DNA from: Pyrinomonas methylaliphatogenes
GTDB lineage: Bacteria > Acidobacteriota > Blastocatellia > Pyrinomonadales > Pyrinomonadaceae
Assembly: GCF_000820845.2 (NCBI RefSeq)
Contig: NZ_CBXV010000002.1
Coordinates: 248,001 to 312,000 of the forward strand
Direction: 5' to 3'
Length of the DNA stretch: 64,000 nt
In this document: piece after piece, positions 52,656-62,590 of the stretch
Layout: each line of letters starts with the position of its first letter
Position numbering within the stretch: position 1 is the stretch's first letter
Translations under genes and position numbers: made by a program
Notes under the pieces: generated by a model
Told to the model about the DNA's origin: nothing
Database searches by the model: none
The model's input: the letters and a program-made list of their open reading frames with translations, nothing else

Positions 52656-54752
52656 TCATCGCCCGCCCCGGTCGGGGCGTGGGCCCAGGCCGAACTCCTC
52701 CGGGCTCGGCAGAATCGAACTCCGCTCATACTGCCGCAGCGCCTCATCGAGTTCGCGGCTCTTGTTCAACCACGTGGCGATCATCGCATCGTATCGGGCC
52801 AGCACGCTATCCAACCAATATTGGCGATTCTCGCGTAACCACTGCTCGCGATAAGCGCGCTTCAACTCCGCAAGCTCTTCGGCCATCTCGCGCAGATCGT
52901 TGTAGATCGCCCCGGTGTAGCGCGTCAGCCGGCGCACGCGCCGTCGGTCGTTCAGATTTAGATAAGCGTCCCAATAGCGCTCGCTCAGTTGCTCCATCAC
53001 TTGCATTCGGCGCCCCAGATGATCGAAGCGCCGCGCCGCCAAGAGCATCGCATCGAGCGTGGAGCGGTTCCGGCGCACGCGCGCGCGTTCGCGCAAGATA
53101 GTCTCTTCGACCTCTTCGACCATCAGGCGCATCCGTTTCGTCTTATCGTGCAGGGCGCGCGCCTGTTCTTGGAACGCCGACGTGAAAGGCTCTTGCCAAA
53201 AGAGTTGATCGCTTGAGCCCACGCCGAGCAGCGTATTGACGCTCCCCAGTGTGCGCATGGCGCGCACGAAACGATCGCCTTCGCTGCGGAAGAAGGCCCA
53301 ATCGAAATCGCGTTCGAACGCTTCGAGATCGAACGGGACCGCTTGCCACGCCGCCGCCGCGCCGAGCACGATGCCATACCAGGTCATCTCGAAAAGCGTC
53401 TCTCCGTCATCATCCCAGCTTGTGTTCATCATCCCGAGCGCGCCCGCGCGTTGCCCATCGCGCACGAAGTTGACGATGTTGATGGCCGCGGCATCGTTGT
53501 TCGGAAAGATCTGATTCCAGTTTTGCACGCCGGGGCAGACGAACTGGTCCAGCCCGGCATCTTTGAAAGGCTTGAGGCGCGACTCGTAACTTTCGCGCGG
53601 CCCATAGGCCCAGTTCATCACGATCATGTCGCGCGGTATCTCGCCGATCAGATCGGGATGATTGAGCGCGATGTCGCCCCAGAACATCAGCCTCCGCCCA
53701 TACGGTTGAAGCAGATCGCGCACGCGCCGTAGGTGTTCGAAGTAGACCGCGCCGACGCCGCGCTGACGCACCGCTTCGCGGCTCTGTCCTTCGCCCAGTT
53801 CGAACGTCTCGTCAGCGCCGATGTGAAAGAATCGGCCCGGGAAGAGCTCGTTGATTTCGCGGTAAAGATCGGCGATCAGCTTGTATGTGCCCTCCTGTTG
53901 CGGCGTCAGCACGTCGCCATAAGGCGTCTCGGCCAAGGCGTTGTACTTCTCCGTCTTGAGCACCTTGTGCAGATGGCCGAAGGTCTGCTGTTCGGGGACG
54001 ATCTCGATGTGCAAACGGCGCGCGTAAGCGATGATCTCGCGTATCTCATCGGGCGTGAGCGCGCCGCCTTCCGGTCCGATCAAAGGATGTGCGCGACTGC
54101 CGAAAACATGCTCCATGTAGAACGAATGCATGTTCAGCTTGAAGAAGGCGAAAGTGCGCAACTGCCGTTTGATGTACTCGACGGTCGGCACGGGACCGCG
54201 GCTGATGTCATCGGAGACAGCGCGCCATCGCATGGTGGGCCAGTCGATGATGCGCGCCCCTTGAATGTAAGCGTTCGCTCCATCGCCGCGCACAAGCTGC
54301 TTGAGCGTTTGCAAACCGTAGAACGTGCCCGCCGTCGTGCGCCCGGCGACGATGACCTCATCTGATGAGACGTTCAAGACATATCCCTCTTCATTCAACT
54401 CCGCCGGAACGCTCACCCCTTTACGCGCGAGGGCGCGACGTATCCTCTCATCGTCCAACATCCCGATGAGGATCATCCTTCGACCTCTGCCGATCCTCAA
54501 CGCGACATCGGCCACATCGCGCACATCATCGATGAAATCTTGCGCGGCGAAACGGTCATCCTCCGACTTCGGATCGGCCAACTCAAGGCGCACGCTTCGA
54601 TCGAGGCGGAAACTCTCGCCCGTCGGTGCGATCTGTTTCGGACGCGGGATGACCTGCAGCGGCACGCCCGGTTGCGCGACGGCACCGATCTCGTAGCAGA
54701 CGAGCATCGATAGAGCGAAGCGACAGATCACCGAACCGATCGCTCTTAACAT
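52656..54752 (-). CDS. exported glycoside hydrolase family 20 beta-N-acetylhexosaminidase
   Basis: 698 residues. Signal peptide (ICRFALSMLVCYEIGAVAQP), GH20 N-terminal alpha/beta domain (LQVIPRPKQIAPTGESFRL), then the TIM barrel with FAFFKLNMHSFYMEHVF and the catalytic Asp-Glu pair in RFFHIGADETFELGEGQS. The remaining 250 residues include a helical C-terminal region. It releases terminal GlcNAc/GalNAc with substrate-assisted catalysis. GGAGG 7 nt ahead of the ATG confirms the start. It is downstream of DUF4127 and GH38 genes in the same direction (144-bp gap). Confidence 0.92.
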   Translation of the reverse strand: MLRAIGSVICRFALSMLVCYEIGAVAQPGVPLQVIPRPKQIAPTGESFRLDRSVRLELADPKSEDDRFAAQDFIDDVRDVADVALRIGRGRRMILIGMLDDERIRRALARKGVSVPAELNEEGYVLNVSSDEVIVAGRTTAGTFYGLQTLKQLVRGDGANAYIQGARIIDWPTMRWRAVSDDISRGPVPTVEYIKRQLRTFAFFKLNMHSFYMEHVFGSRAHPLIGPEGGALTPDEIREIIAYARRLHIEIVPEQQTFGHLHKVLKTEKYNALAETPYGDVLTPQQEGTYKLIADLYREINELFPGRFFHIGADETFELGEGQSREAVRQRGVGAVYFEHLRRVRDLLQPYGRRLMFWGDIALNHPDLIGEIPRDMIVMNWAYGPRESYESRLKPFKDAGLDQFVCPGVQNWNQIFPNNDAAAINIVNFVRDGQRAGALGMMNTSWDDDGETLFEMTWYGIVLGAAAAWQAVPFDLEAFERDFDWAFFRSEGDRFVRAMRTLGSVNTLLGVGSSDQLFWQEPFTSAFQEQARALHDKTKRMRLMVEEVEETILRERARVRRNRSTLDAMLLAARRFDHLGRRMQVMEQLSERYWDAYLNLNDRRRVRRLTRYTGAIYNDLREMAEELAELKRAYREQWLRENRQYWLDSVLARYDAMIATWLNKSRELDEALRQYERSSILPSPEEFGLGPRPDRGGR

Positions 54753-54896
54753 TCGCTTTCCTCCGGCAGCACAGGATTTGCAACGAATCGCGTTTTTCGT
54801 TCACCGATCGCGATCAACGCCCGATCTCCCCCAACGCCTTTCGCATGGCATGAAACGCTGACTTCGGTTCACGAGCGTTGACGCGAGCGATTTTAA

Positions 54897-56669
54897 TCAT
54901 CGAGCGCGCTGATCTTCGTTCGCCTTCGACTCTACGGCGACGTGAAGATCGAAATCTATCTCAGCCTCGAACGTCCTTCCCCAAGGCAACGTCAACGTGA
55001 AGTTGCCGATCGATCTCGGAATTAGAGCTAAACTGACGCCGTCCGTTTTAGGCAAGGTGAAAGCGTTGCTAGCGAAATCGCGCCACAGACTTTCAACGTA
55101 AGGGCGCATCTTCGCGCGCGCGATCCCTTCGATGATGCGCGTCCCTTGCGCGTCGAGCCGCATGGTGTTCAGCTTGAACCGAGGTGCGATGTTGCGGTTT
55201 ACGTCTACGCGCACGAGCGAGTGATATGCATAATCGTCTATCAGGCGGTGGAGCAGGAACTTCATCTGCGCGCGCGCGATTCGTTCGGCTGCCGCCGAAT
55301 CGGTCGCCAACCGGTCCACAGCGAGCGCGAAGAGGATGCCTTGCGGCAGCGCCGTGCCGATCGTGTTGCCCGCCGTGTTCCACGAAGCGTAGCCGAATAA
55401 GCGCGGGAAGACGCCTCGCCGCCGCAACTCTTCGGTGAACTCCTCGCCCGCGCCCTGCACCGCTCCGCCGAAATCTATGTCGGCGACGATGACGCGCCGT
55501 CCGCTTTCGACATCGCGCGCGATCCTTTCGGCAAAGGCGCGCGCCGCCCCCGGCTCATCGCGCGAGGCATAGACGTAGAAGAGCAGATCGGCCTCGCGCG
55601 CCGTCGCCACTTCGCGCGCGCCAGCGGCGGCGATCTGAAAACTCACGGTCACGTGAAGCGGGCGATCCTCGTAGGGGGCGACGCGGAGTCGCTTCTCCTC
55701 CGAAGAGTAGATGGCATGAACGCGCGGGTGGTAGTCGAATCGTCGGGCGAGCGCGCGCGACAAGAGCAGCATCGCCACTTCGTCGGCGCCGGGTTGCACG
55801 CGCACGCGATCCTCGAGCTGCAAGCGACGCGCTTCGGCGATCAAGCTTTCGCGGTCGGCGACGTGCACGCCGCGCGGCTTGGCATCGTCTTGCGACAAGA
55901 TCAAGAACTCGAAGACGCCGTCTTTGACGAGCGCGATGCTGGCCCGGTTGATTTCGAGGTTTCGTCGCCGGGCCTGTTTGTAATCTTCCAGCGCCTCTTT
56001 GGGAATCTCGCGCTCCAATCGCTCGACTTCGGCGGCGGCTTTTGCGTCGCGCGAGCTTTCCGAAGCCAGTTCGGCCCACCGCGCCAGCTTTTCACGGTAA
56101 GCCTCATTCTTGCCATCGGCAGTGGGCGCAAGGCGCATGATGACGTTGAAGCCGTAAATGGGAAGCTGCGGAGCGCGCAGCTTGATCTCACGCACCAACT
56201 CCAAGCGCCGGCGCGCCGTCTCCAATGGCACACGATGCACGCGCGAAGCGACCAGCCCGCCGTAAGCGAGCATGTCGACCGAGATCACCGCCGCATCGAA
56301 CGAACGTAGATCTTGCGCGCGCACCCACGCTGCGATCCGTTCCGGTTGGCCCGGCTCGGTGAACCGGCCCAGCAGGTCACGCGGCGGCGCGACCACTTCC
56401 GCATCGGCGATCCGCCCCTGCATGACCACGAACTGCAAACATGGCGGGCGATCATCGAGCGGGATCAGCAACACACGCGCGCGCGGCCTCGTCTCGCGAT
56501 GCGCTTTGACCTTGACAGTTCCCATCGCCGAGACCAACGCCAGCGAAAGCAAGAGCGCGCACAAACGAACAAAAAGTTTCGGTTTCACATCTTTCACGGC
56601 GGTGGTCGCCGTCCGAACCCGTTTCATCATTATCATCTTCTTCAACCGTCGTCGCTCGCGAAAAGCCAT
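54897..56669 (-). CDS. DUF4127 family exported protein
   Basis: 590 residues with an N-terminal hydrophobic segment (LFVRLCALLLSLALVSAMG). The DUF4127 opening is clear: ARVLLIPLDDRPPCLQFVVM, then APPRDLLGRFTEPGQPERIA and SVDMLAYGGLVASRVHRVP, and a later LILSQDDAKPRGVHVADRE and GADEVAMLLLSRALARRF. The DDRP and DMLAYGGL motifs look like active-site loops, yet no activity is known to me. Its place between GH20 and GH38 suggests a glycan-processing hydrolase or transferase. Several Met codons (56636, 56630, 56627) are alternative starts. Its promoter region contains the second part of a 37-bp repeat pair. Confidence 0.85.
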   Translation of the reverse strand: MAFRERRRLKKMIMMKRVRTATTAVKDVKPKLFVRLCALLLSLALVSAMGTVKVKAHRETRPRARVLLIPLDDRPPCLQFVVMQGRIADAEVVAPPRDLLGRFTEPGQPERIAAWVRAQDLRSFDAAVISVDMLAYGGLVASRVHRVPLETARRRLELVREIKLRAPQLPIYGFNVIMRLAPTADGKNEAYREKLARWAELASESSRDAKAAAEVERLEREIPKEALEDYKQARRRNLEINRASIALVKDGVFEFLILSQDDAKPRGVHVADRESLIAEARRLQLEDRVRVQPGADEVAMLLLSRALARRFDYHPRVHAIYSSEEKRLRVAPYEDRPLHVTVSFQIAAAGAREVATAREADLLFYVYASRDEPGAARAFAERIARDVESGRRVIVADIDFGGAVQGAGEEFTEELRRRGVFPRLFGYASWNTAGNTIGTALPQGILFALAVDRLATDSAAAERIARAQMKFLLHRLIDDYAYHSLVRVDVNRNIAPRFKLNTMRLDAQGTRIIEGIARAKMRPYVESLWRDFASNAFTLPKTDGVSLALIPRSIGNFTLTLPWGRTFEAEIDFDLHVAVESKANEDQRAR

Positions 56670-56704
56670 CAGCCGACGAGATCAACCACGAAGCGAGCTT
56701 CGCT

Positions 56705-56814
56705 CTTAGCAAATCCCGCCGACTTTATCCTCGATCTTCACCTCGCTCGGGAGAGTTGATCTCAATACAACTACTCGCTTAGCAAATCCCGCTAACTTCA
56801 TCTTCGATCTTCAC
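56705..56814. repeat. 37-bp direct repeat pair between GH38 and DUF4127 genes
   Basis: Copies 56705-56741 and 56778-56814, 73 bp apart, sharing CTTAGCAAATCCCGC and TCGATCTTCAC; four differences, all transitions. The 36 bp between are unrelated. One copy abuts the GH38 stop (15 bp), the other is 36 bp before the DUF4127 start. Confidence 0.88.
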
Positions 56815-56828
56815 GCCCCGAAGTGCCG

Positions 56829-59800
56829 TCATCGTCCGTCCTCTGCGTCCGCGCGCCGATATTCGACGTGCCCGTTGTAAGCGAGGCGCGCGATGGCCCA
56901 TGCGCCGCGCTGCGGCGCGCGAAACTCCAGCGTCACCGTCTGACCCGGACCGACACTGAACCCTTGCTCGCGCGCCGTCAGATCATCGTCGTCGAGCCAG
57001 ACTTCCGGCGGCAAGATCAGCGCGATGCTCCCCTCCAGACGCTGCCGGTGCGGATTGCGGACGACGGCGCGCACTCGTTCGCCCGTTCGTTCGATACGCC
57101 ATTCGAGGCGAAAGCTCCGTCCGACTTCGAGCGTGTCTTGGTAGGTTTGGCCGCCGAACTCCGTGCGCGCCTTGATCAACCCGGACGCGCGCGCCCACTC
57201 CAATCCCTTCTTCACCGGATAACTCAAGACGACCACATCGCGCGCCATCCACCCGCCCGGCTCGATGTCGTAGTCGAACGCAGACGGCACGGCGCGCCAA
57301 TCAGGCGCCACTTCGATTTCGACTCGCCCGCGCGCGCGCCGATCGAGCAAGTTGTTGACGACGAAGACGCGCACGGCAGCGGTGGTCGTGCCGCCTTGAT
57401 TGTACTTGTCGTCGTAGGCGAAGCTCGTCAACTGGCCCATCTGCTCGACGGGGCGTACCGCGATCTTGACGGGATCGTTGCCGATGGGCGCGGCGCCCAT
57501 GTTGTGCATCCAGTAGCGGGCCGGCACGGGCTGGACCGGTTCGCGCGTTGCGCCGATCGTCGTTCCGGTCGCAGCGCGGCGCGCCACCGGGACTTTGAAC
57601 GTCTCGATGGCGAAACCGTCGATGGCGGAAGCGAAAGCCCGTTCGCCAGTCCTGTGCACGCCGTCGTTCGATGTCGCTCTTCGTTCGACGAGATCGACGC
57701 GCTCGACTTTGCCGATTGCCGCATCGAAAGTCGCTTCCACCGTGGTCGCGCGCCCTTCCGTTTCGTAGACCCGAAGGATAAAAGGCCTTTCGCCGTCGGC
57801 TTCGCCGGCGTGAAAGCTCGCCTGTGGATTGCCCGCCAACTTCAGCGCCGAAAGCACAACGTTCTCCGCCGAAAGGCGCATGAAACTGTGCTCCGGCGGC
57901 AGCGGTCCGCTCTGCTCAGCAGTTTGCACGGCGACGAGCGGGTTGTTGAACTCGTACCCGCGGCGCACGACCAACGCGCGCCGCCAGTCGCCTTCGTGCG
58001 GGTAGAGCGCATACGAAAAGATGTGCGTTTTGTGCTCCGGCGTGAAGTCGAACGGCAGGTTCACGCCGGGCCACGGCGCAGTGTGCGTCAAAAAGAGCGT
58101 CAGCGTGTCGGGGCGTTCGAGGCTGGCGGCGATGGTCCCGTTGTTGATGACGGCGACGCCGTAATCCGGCACGCGCGCGTTCGTTCGTTCCGCCAGCGCT
58201 TCCGCTGGCAGGCGCAGCGCTTCTTCGCCTCGTAGGATCGGCGCGAGCAGCTCTTCCACCGCGCGCCGGACGTTCTCCGCATCGCGCCCGGCGACGATCA
58301 GCGTCGGCATCGGCGGCCATCCATTCGGCATTCGGTCGTAGAAGAAGAGGAAGGCGCGCCCCGCATTCTCCAACTCTCGCGCGAAGCGCGCGCGCGATGC
58401 GTCGTCGATCCGCGCGAGCGCTTGGCGCACGTGCTCGCTCTCGGCTGGTCCACCGAGCAGGATGCGAAACGAATGGTAACCGAGATCGTCGTTGACGCGG
58501 CGCGGCATGGTCGAATCTTCGATCGTCAACCGAGCGCGCCGCGCGCTCTCGCCGTCGTCGGCAAAAGGCGTCACGCTGATGCCGCGGCGAATCAGCGCGG
58601 CGACGATGCGTTCGGTCAGTTGGTCGTAAACATCGCCCGATGGTCGCACGAGCGCCGTCGGTTTCAACGCGACGCTGGCGACCTCTTGGCCGTTATGGTC
58701 GGAGAACAGGAGTCGCAGCGTCTGCCCGTATTCGGCCCAGTTATAGACCGCGTAAACGGGCGCGCCCGACACGAGCTTGTCCGTGTTGGAGCGAAAATCG
58801 AGAAAGCCGCGACTTCCGTTGCGCGCGACCACGCCGAAACGCTCTTCGGTGATCAGCGCTCCGCCCGACAAAGCGAGCGGAAAGTTGATGACGAAAAGTT
58901 CATCCTTGCCGCCGTACTCGATGAGCTCGGTGCGAAAGTCTATGCGCTCGACGCCATCGTGCAGCTCGATCACTTGCCGGTAACCGCGCATCGCCGGGAG
59001 CGTTCCTTCGACGACGATGCGCTGCGTCGGTCCTTCTCGACTCACCGCGACGCGCGCCGGCTGTGCGGTCGAAAACCTTCTCTTGCCGGTGGTCCAGAAC
59101 TCCCACGCCGGATAGATGACGTTCTTCTTCGAGAGATCTTCTTCGAGCACGGCGATCTCGTTCGCCAGATGTCCGTCCGCAAGGCGCACGATGTCGCGCC
59201 GCGCGCGCTTGTCGTAGATGCGACGAACGGCCCCGCCGCGCGCCGGATCGACTTCGACACGATAGAACTCGTTCTCGATGGCGTTCTCTTCGCGCTTGCT
59301 GGCGAGATCGGTTCCGGCGTCGTCGCTCGCCTCGACGAAGAAGGTCTTGTAACCGAGCGAGGGAACCGCGCGCGCGACGAAGGCGACCTCAACCGAAAGC
59401 GTTCGGCCCGCTGCGTCGCGCTCGGCGCGCACGAGGCGATGGGGCACGATTGCGCCATCGCGATCGCGGACGACGAAGGAACGTGCGGGCGTTTGAAGCC
59501 GGACGCGCGCGCGCACCAGATCCGTGCGCTCCCACGCCAGCGGGTTGAAGACGACGAGCGGCATCAGGGCGCCTCGGCGTGAGCTTTTGGGCGCGCGCGT
59601 GTCGATTTGCGCGGCGATGAAACGCAAGGCGTCATCGCGCGCCGCGCGCGCCAGTTCGTAAGCCTCGCGGTAGCCGTGGACCAGATCGAGAAAGGCGTTG
59701 TCCGACGGCGTCCCCGTGATCGCATCGTGGTGGCTGCCGAAGAGGATCTGGCGCCAAGCTTTGTCCAAAGCGAGGTCGGGATAGTTCGCGCCGCGCGCAT

Positions 59801-61757
59801 AGGCGATGGCGCTGAATCGCTCCGCCGCAAGTATCATGTTCTCAGCATGACGGTGCGCGACTTTCAGATCGCTGCGCGCGGCGGCGACGCCGACGTGGAA
59901 GAAGAGTTTGTCGCGCGAAGTCACCGGCGCGCGCACTTTGCCCGCGGCGATCTCGGCACGGAGCGCGTCGAAGAAGCGCGTCTGCGCCTGTCCTGTGACT
60001 TCCACTTTCGGCAACGAACGTTCGAGCCGCTCGACGTTGCCGGCCAGATTGATCCACGGCGGAGTGAAATCGGCCGCGTTGATGCGCAAGTCAACCGAAG
60101 AGCCGAAAGAACGCGCCTCTTCGAACTTCCGCAACGTCATCCGCTGAAAAGCATCCAAGCTGTAGTTCTTGCCGCTGCCGAATCCGGAGAACGAATAGGC
60201 GTAGTCGAGACGGCGATGAAGAAGGCGCGAGCCGTCGAGCGCGTAGTCGAAGAAGAAAGGCGGAAAACCTTGAATCTTTTTGGACCAGACGATGCCGTCA
60301 AATCCGCTCTTGCGCGCGATCTGCGAGATCTGCGGCACGTGTCCGAAGACGTCCCACAACGCCAAGGCGCGCGGGCGGTCGCCCAACACGTTCTCGTGGT
60401 AAAGGCGTCCGTAGAGGATGTTGCGCACGATCGCTTCGCCGCCGATGGTCGGTTCGTTGAACTGGTTGTACGAACCGCCCGTGCCGACCTGTCCGCTCCG
60501 CACCTTTTCGCGCAACAGCGCGCGATCTTCCGGGTGGGTGTCGTCGTATGGCTTCACGTAGTCGATCTCGGAGAAGAAGACTCCGTAACGACTATCGGCG
60601 CGCATCGAATTCAGGTACTGATTCATGTTCGAGAGCGTGATGCGCGCGTACTCGCGTTGATCGTGAAGATAGACGGGATCGACGTGAAAGCCTTCCAAGT
60701 AGAAGATCCGTCCATCGGGCGGCACTGCGGGTTGCGTCCAGAAGGCTCGCCACGCGATCTCGTCGCGGCCCGTTCGAAGGATGACGTCGGCGCTTCTTTT
60801 CGCCGACTCTTTGGCGGCGACGCGCATGGCGATCTCCACTTCGCGCAACTCGCCCGGCGCAAGATCGGCGAGCGAGGCTTGCGCCATGCGTTCGCCATCA
60901 CGCGCTTCGATGTTGATGTCGCGGATCGAACCGCCGGTCAAGTTCGCCACCGCCAGCCGCAGACGTTCGCGCGCGCCGTCGCCATCGGCGAAAAAGAGGC
61001 CGGTCGTCCGCAGCGCGCCGGCGACGAGTCCGTTCTCAGCGAAGCGCGCATGCCATACGCGGACATGTGCCGTCCAACCGCCGTCCGTGCGCCACGGATC
61101 GTTGCGCACGCCCGTAGCGCGCACGAGCAGAAGGTTTTCGCCCGCTCGCGCGCGCGCCAGCACAACGCGCGGCGCTTGCAAGCTGAACCCGTCGTAAATG
61201 CGCTCGCCGTTCAACCAGATCGCGCCTAAAAAACCGTCCGTTTCGATGAAGAAGGGGCGATCGTCGGGTGACGCGAAGCGCGTCGCGGCATAAGCCGTGC
61301 CGATTGCGGTGAAGAGACGCGCAAACTCCAACCTCTCGCTCGTCGCACGGTATGTGGTCCAGCGCAGCTCGACCGGACGTTCTTCCACTCGTTCGGAACG
61401 CGCTCCGACTTCAGGTAACGGCAAACTGGATGCGACGTCGTCTCTGTTCGCGTCGGCGCTTTTTTGCGGGCGCTTGTCGGGCCGAGCCACCGCACCCTCT
61501 TTCGGCTGGATCGCCACTGGACCACCGAAAGGAGCCAGCCAGTCGCGTTCGGGCAAGCGCTCGATGTTGAAGCGTTGGAAATTCTCGAAAGTGCCGGCGT
61601 CTATCTCGGTCGGGAAAGGCGAAGAGATGAGCCAATCGGTGAAGAACCCGCCGTCGGGCAGGCGCGAGATCTCTTGCGCGGCGGCGGCTCCCGCGCCGGC
61701 AAAGGCGCACACGGACGCAAAGAAGAGCAACCAACGTCTCGCCAAGTATCTGTGCAT
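56829..61757 (-). CDS. very large exported glycoside hydrolase family 38 (alpha-mannosidase-like)
   Basis: 1642 residues. Signal peptide WLLFFASVCAFAGAGAAAAQ; residues ~35-340 form an N-terminal sugar-binding/jelly-roll-like region; the GH38 catalytic domain starts at RIFYLEGFHVDPVYL with zinc ligands H358 and D360 (HxD). The nucleophile Asp is D469 in LALWDVFGHVPQ, and the second zinc His is in FGSHHDAITGTPSDNA (about residue 680). The usual GH38 beta domain follows (FNPLAWERTDLVRARVRL), and the final ~500 residues are additional beta-sandwich modules. Typical bacterial GH38 are 800-1050 residues, so this is nearly twice normal. Predicted to trim alpha-mannose from glycans or glycoproteins in the periplasm or at the surface. 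Confidence 0.9.
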   Translation of the reverse strand: MHRYLARRWLLFFASVCAFAGAGAAAAQEISRLPDGGFFTDWLISSPFPTEIDAGTFENFQRFNIERLPERDWLAPFGGPVAIQPKEGAVARPDKRPQKSADANRDDVASSLPLPEVGARSERVEERPVELRWTTYRATSERLEFARLFTAIGTAYAATRFASPDDRPFFIETDGFLGAIWLNGERIYDGFSLQAPRVVLARARAGENLLLVRATGVRNDPWRTDGGWTAHVRVWHARFAENGLVAGALRTTGLFFADGDGARERLRLAVANLTGGSIRDINIEARDGERMAQASLADLAPGELREVEIAMRVAAKESAKRSADVILRTGRDEIAWRAFWTQPAVPPDGRIFYLEGFHVDPVYLHDQREYARITLSNMNQYLNSMRADSRYGVFFSEIDYVKPYDDTHPEDRALLREKVRSGQVGTGGSYNQFNEPTIGGEAIVRNILYGRLYHENVLGDRPRALALWDVFGHVPQISQIARKSGFDGIVWSKKIQGFPPFFFDYALDGSRLLHRRLDYAYSFSGFGSGKNYSLDAFQRMTLRKFEEARSFGSSVDLRINAADFTPPWINLAGNVERLERSLPKVEVTGQAQTRFFDALRAEIAAGKVRAPVTSRDKLFFHVGVAAARSDLKVAHRHAENMILAAERFSAIAYARGANYPDLALDKAWRQILFGSHHDAITGTPSDNAFLDLVHGYREAYELARAARDDALRFIAAQIDTRAPKSSRRGALMPLVVFNPLAWERTDLVRARVRLQTPARSFVVRDRDGAIVPHRLVRAERDAAGRTLSVEVAFVARAVPSLGYKTFFVEASDDAGTDLASKREENAIENEFYRVEVDPARGGAVRRIYDKRARRDIVRLADGHLANEIAVLEEDLSKKNVIYPAWEFWTTGKRRFSTAQPARVAVSREGPTQRIVVEGTLPAMRGYRQVIELHDGVERIDFRTELIEYGGKDELFVINFPLALSGGALITEERFGVVARNGSRGFLDFRSNTDKLVSGAPVYAVYNWAEYGQTLRLLFSDHNGQEVASVALKPTALVRPSGDVYDQLTERIVAALIRRGISVTPFADDGESARRARLTIEDSTMPRRVNDDLGYHSFRILLGGPAESEHVRQALARIDDASRARFARELENAGRAFLFFYDRMPNGWPPMPTLIVAGRDAENVRRAVEELLAPILRGEEALRLPAEALAERTNARVPDYGVAVINNGTIAASLERPDTLTLFLTHTAPWPGVNLPFDFTPEHKTHIFSYALYPHEGDWRRALVVRRGYEFNNPLVAVQTAEQSGPLPPEHSFMRLSAENVVLSALKLAGNPQASFHAGEADGERPFILRVYETEGRATTVEATFDAAIGKVERVDLVERRATSNDGVHRTGERAFASAIDGFAIETFKVPVARRAATGTTIGATREPVQPVPARYWMHNMGAAPIGNDPVKIAVRPVEQMGQLTSFAYDDKYNQGGTTTAAVRVFVVNNLLDRRARGRVEIEVAPDWRAVPSAFDYDIEPGGWMARDVVVLSYPVKKGLEWARASGLIKARTEFGGQTYQDTLEVGRSFRLEWRIERTGERVRAVVRNPHRQRLEGSIALILPPEVWLDDDDLTAREQGFSVGPGQTVTLEFRAPQRGAWAIARLAYNGHVEYRRADAEDGR

Positions 61758-61823
61758 GCTGCTTGCGAAAGATCCGTTCGCCGGTGAAGCTCCACCCGCG
61801 CCCGCTGCCGAAACGGCTAGTCG

Positions 61824-62567
61824 TCAGAGCGTGTTCTTCGTCAAGTGAAACGTCGCGCGGTAGCGATCGGCGCGGTAGATCGTGCGCACGGATTCGATGG
61901 CGCGGCCGTTGTCGCCATAGACGACGCGGTGAACGACGAGCACGGGCGAACCGGCGCGGATCGAAAGGTAACGCGCTTCGCGCCGCGGCGCGCGCGCCGC
62001 TTCCAACACCTCGTCAGCGCTCTGCATGCGTATGCCGTGCTCCTCTTCGAGGATGCGGTAGAGCGAATCGCGCTCGAGATCGTACTGATCCAAGTCGGGG
62101 CATAGATCGGCTGGGATGTAGTTCGACTCGTAAGCCATTGGCGTGCCGTTGGCCAAGCGCAGTCGCTCCAAATGGAAGACCCCTTCGCCGACTTCGATCC
62201 CCAGTTCATTGGCGATCTGTTGCGTTGCCTTCTCGCGCTTGAGCAGGATCAGCTTCGAGCTTGGTTTCAGACCGCGCTGTCGCATATCCTCGGTGAAGCC
62301 GACGAGGTTGCGCGTATGGACGTCAACTTTGCGACGGGCGACGAAGGTCCCGATCCCGCGTTCGCGATAGACGAGCCCATCGTGGCGCAAAGCGCGCAGC
62401 GCTTGACGCGCGGTCATGCGGCTGACGCCGTAGCGCTCGGCCAGCTCCCGTTCCGAGGGGACGGGCGCGCCGGGCGCGATCTCGCCGCGTTCGATCATCT
62501 GGCGGAGTTTTTGCTGGATCTGCGCGTAAAGCGGGATGTAGCTGTTGCGATCGAGCGCTTTTTCCAT
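61824..62567 (-). CDS. GntR/HutC-family regulator, NagR/DasR-like
   Basis: 247 residues. Winged helix: IPLYAQIQQKLRQMIERGEI, APGAPVPSERELAERYGVSR and MTARQALRALRHDGLVYRER, ending GIGTFVARRKV. The UTRA effector domain (about residues 95-240) includes GVFHLERLRLANGTPMAYE and SVRTIYRADRYRATFHL, with the sugar-phosphate-binding pattern of NagR/DasR, which sense GlcN-6-P or GlcNAc-6-P. It is divergent from NagB-II and 66 bp downstream of the GH38 start in the same direction as it. A dre-like site overlaps its own transcription start, so negative autoregulation is predicted. Confidence 0.92.
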   Translation of the reverse strand: MEKALDRNSYIPLYAQIQQKLRQMIERGEIAPGAPVPSERELAERYGVSRMTARQALRALRHDGLVYRERGIGTFVARRKVDVHTRNLVGFTEDMRQRGLKPSSKLILLKREKATQQIANELGIEVGEGVFHLERLRLANGTPMAYESNYIPADLCPDLDQYDLERDSLYRILEEEHGIRMQSADEVLEAARAPRREARYLSIRAGSPVLVVHRVVYGDNGRAIESVRTIYRADRYRATFHLTKNTL

Positions 62568-62590
62568 TACCCTTGCTCCAAGCTGAATAG

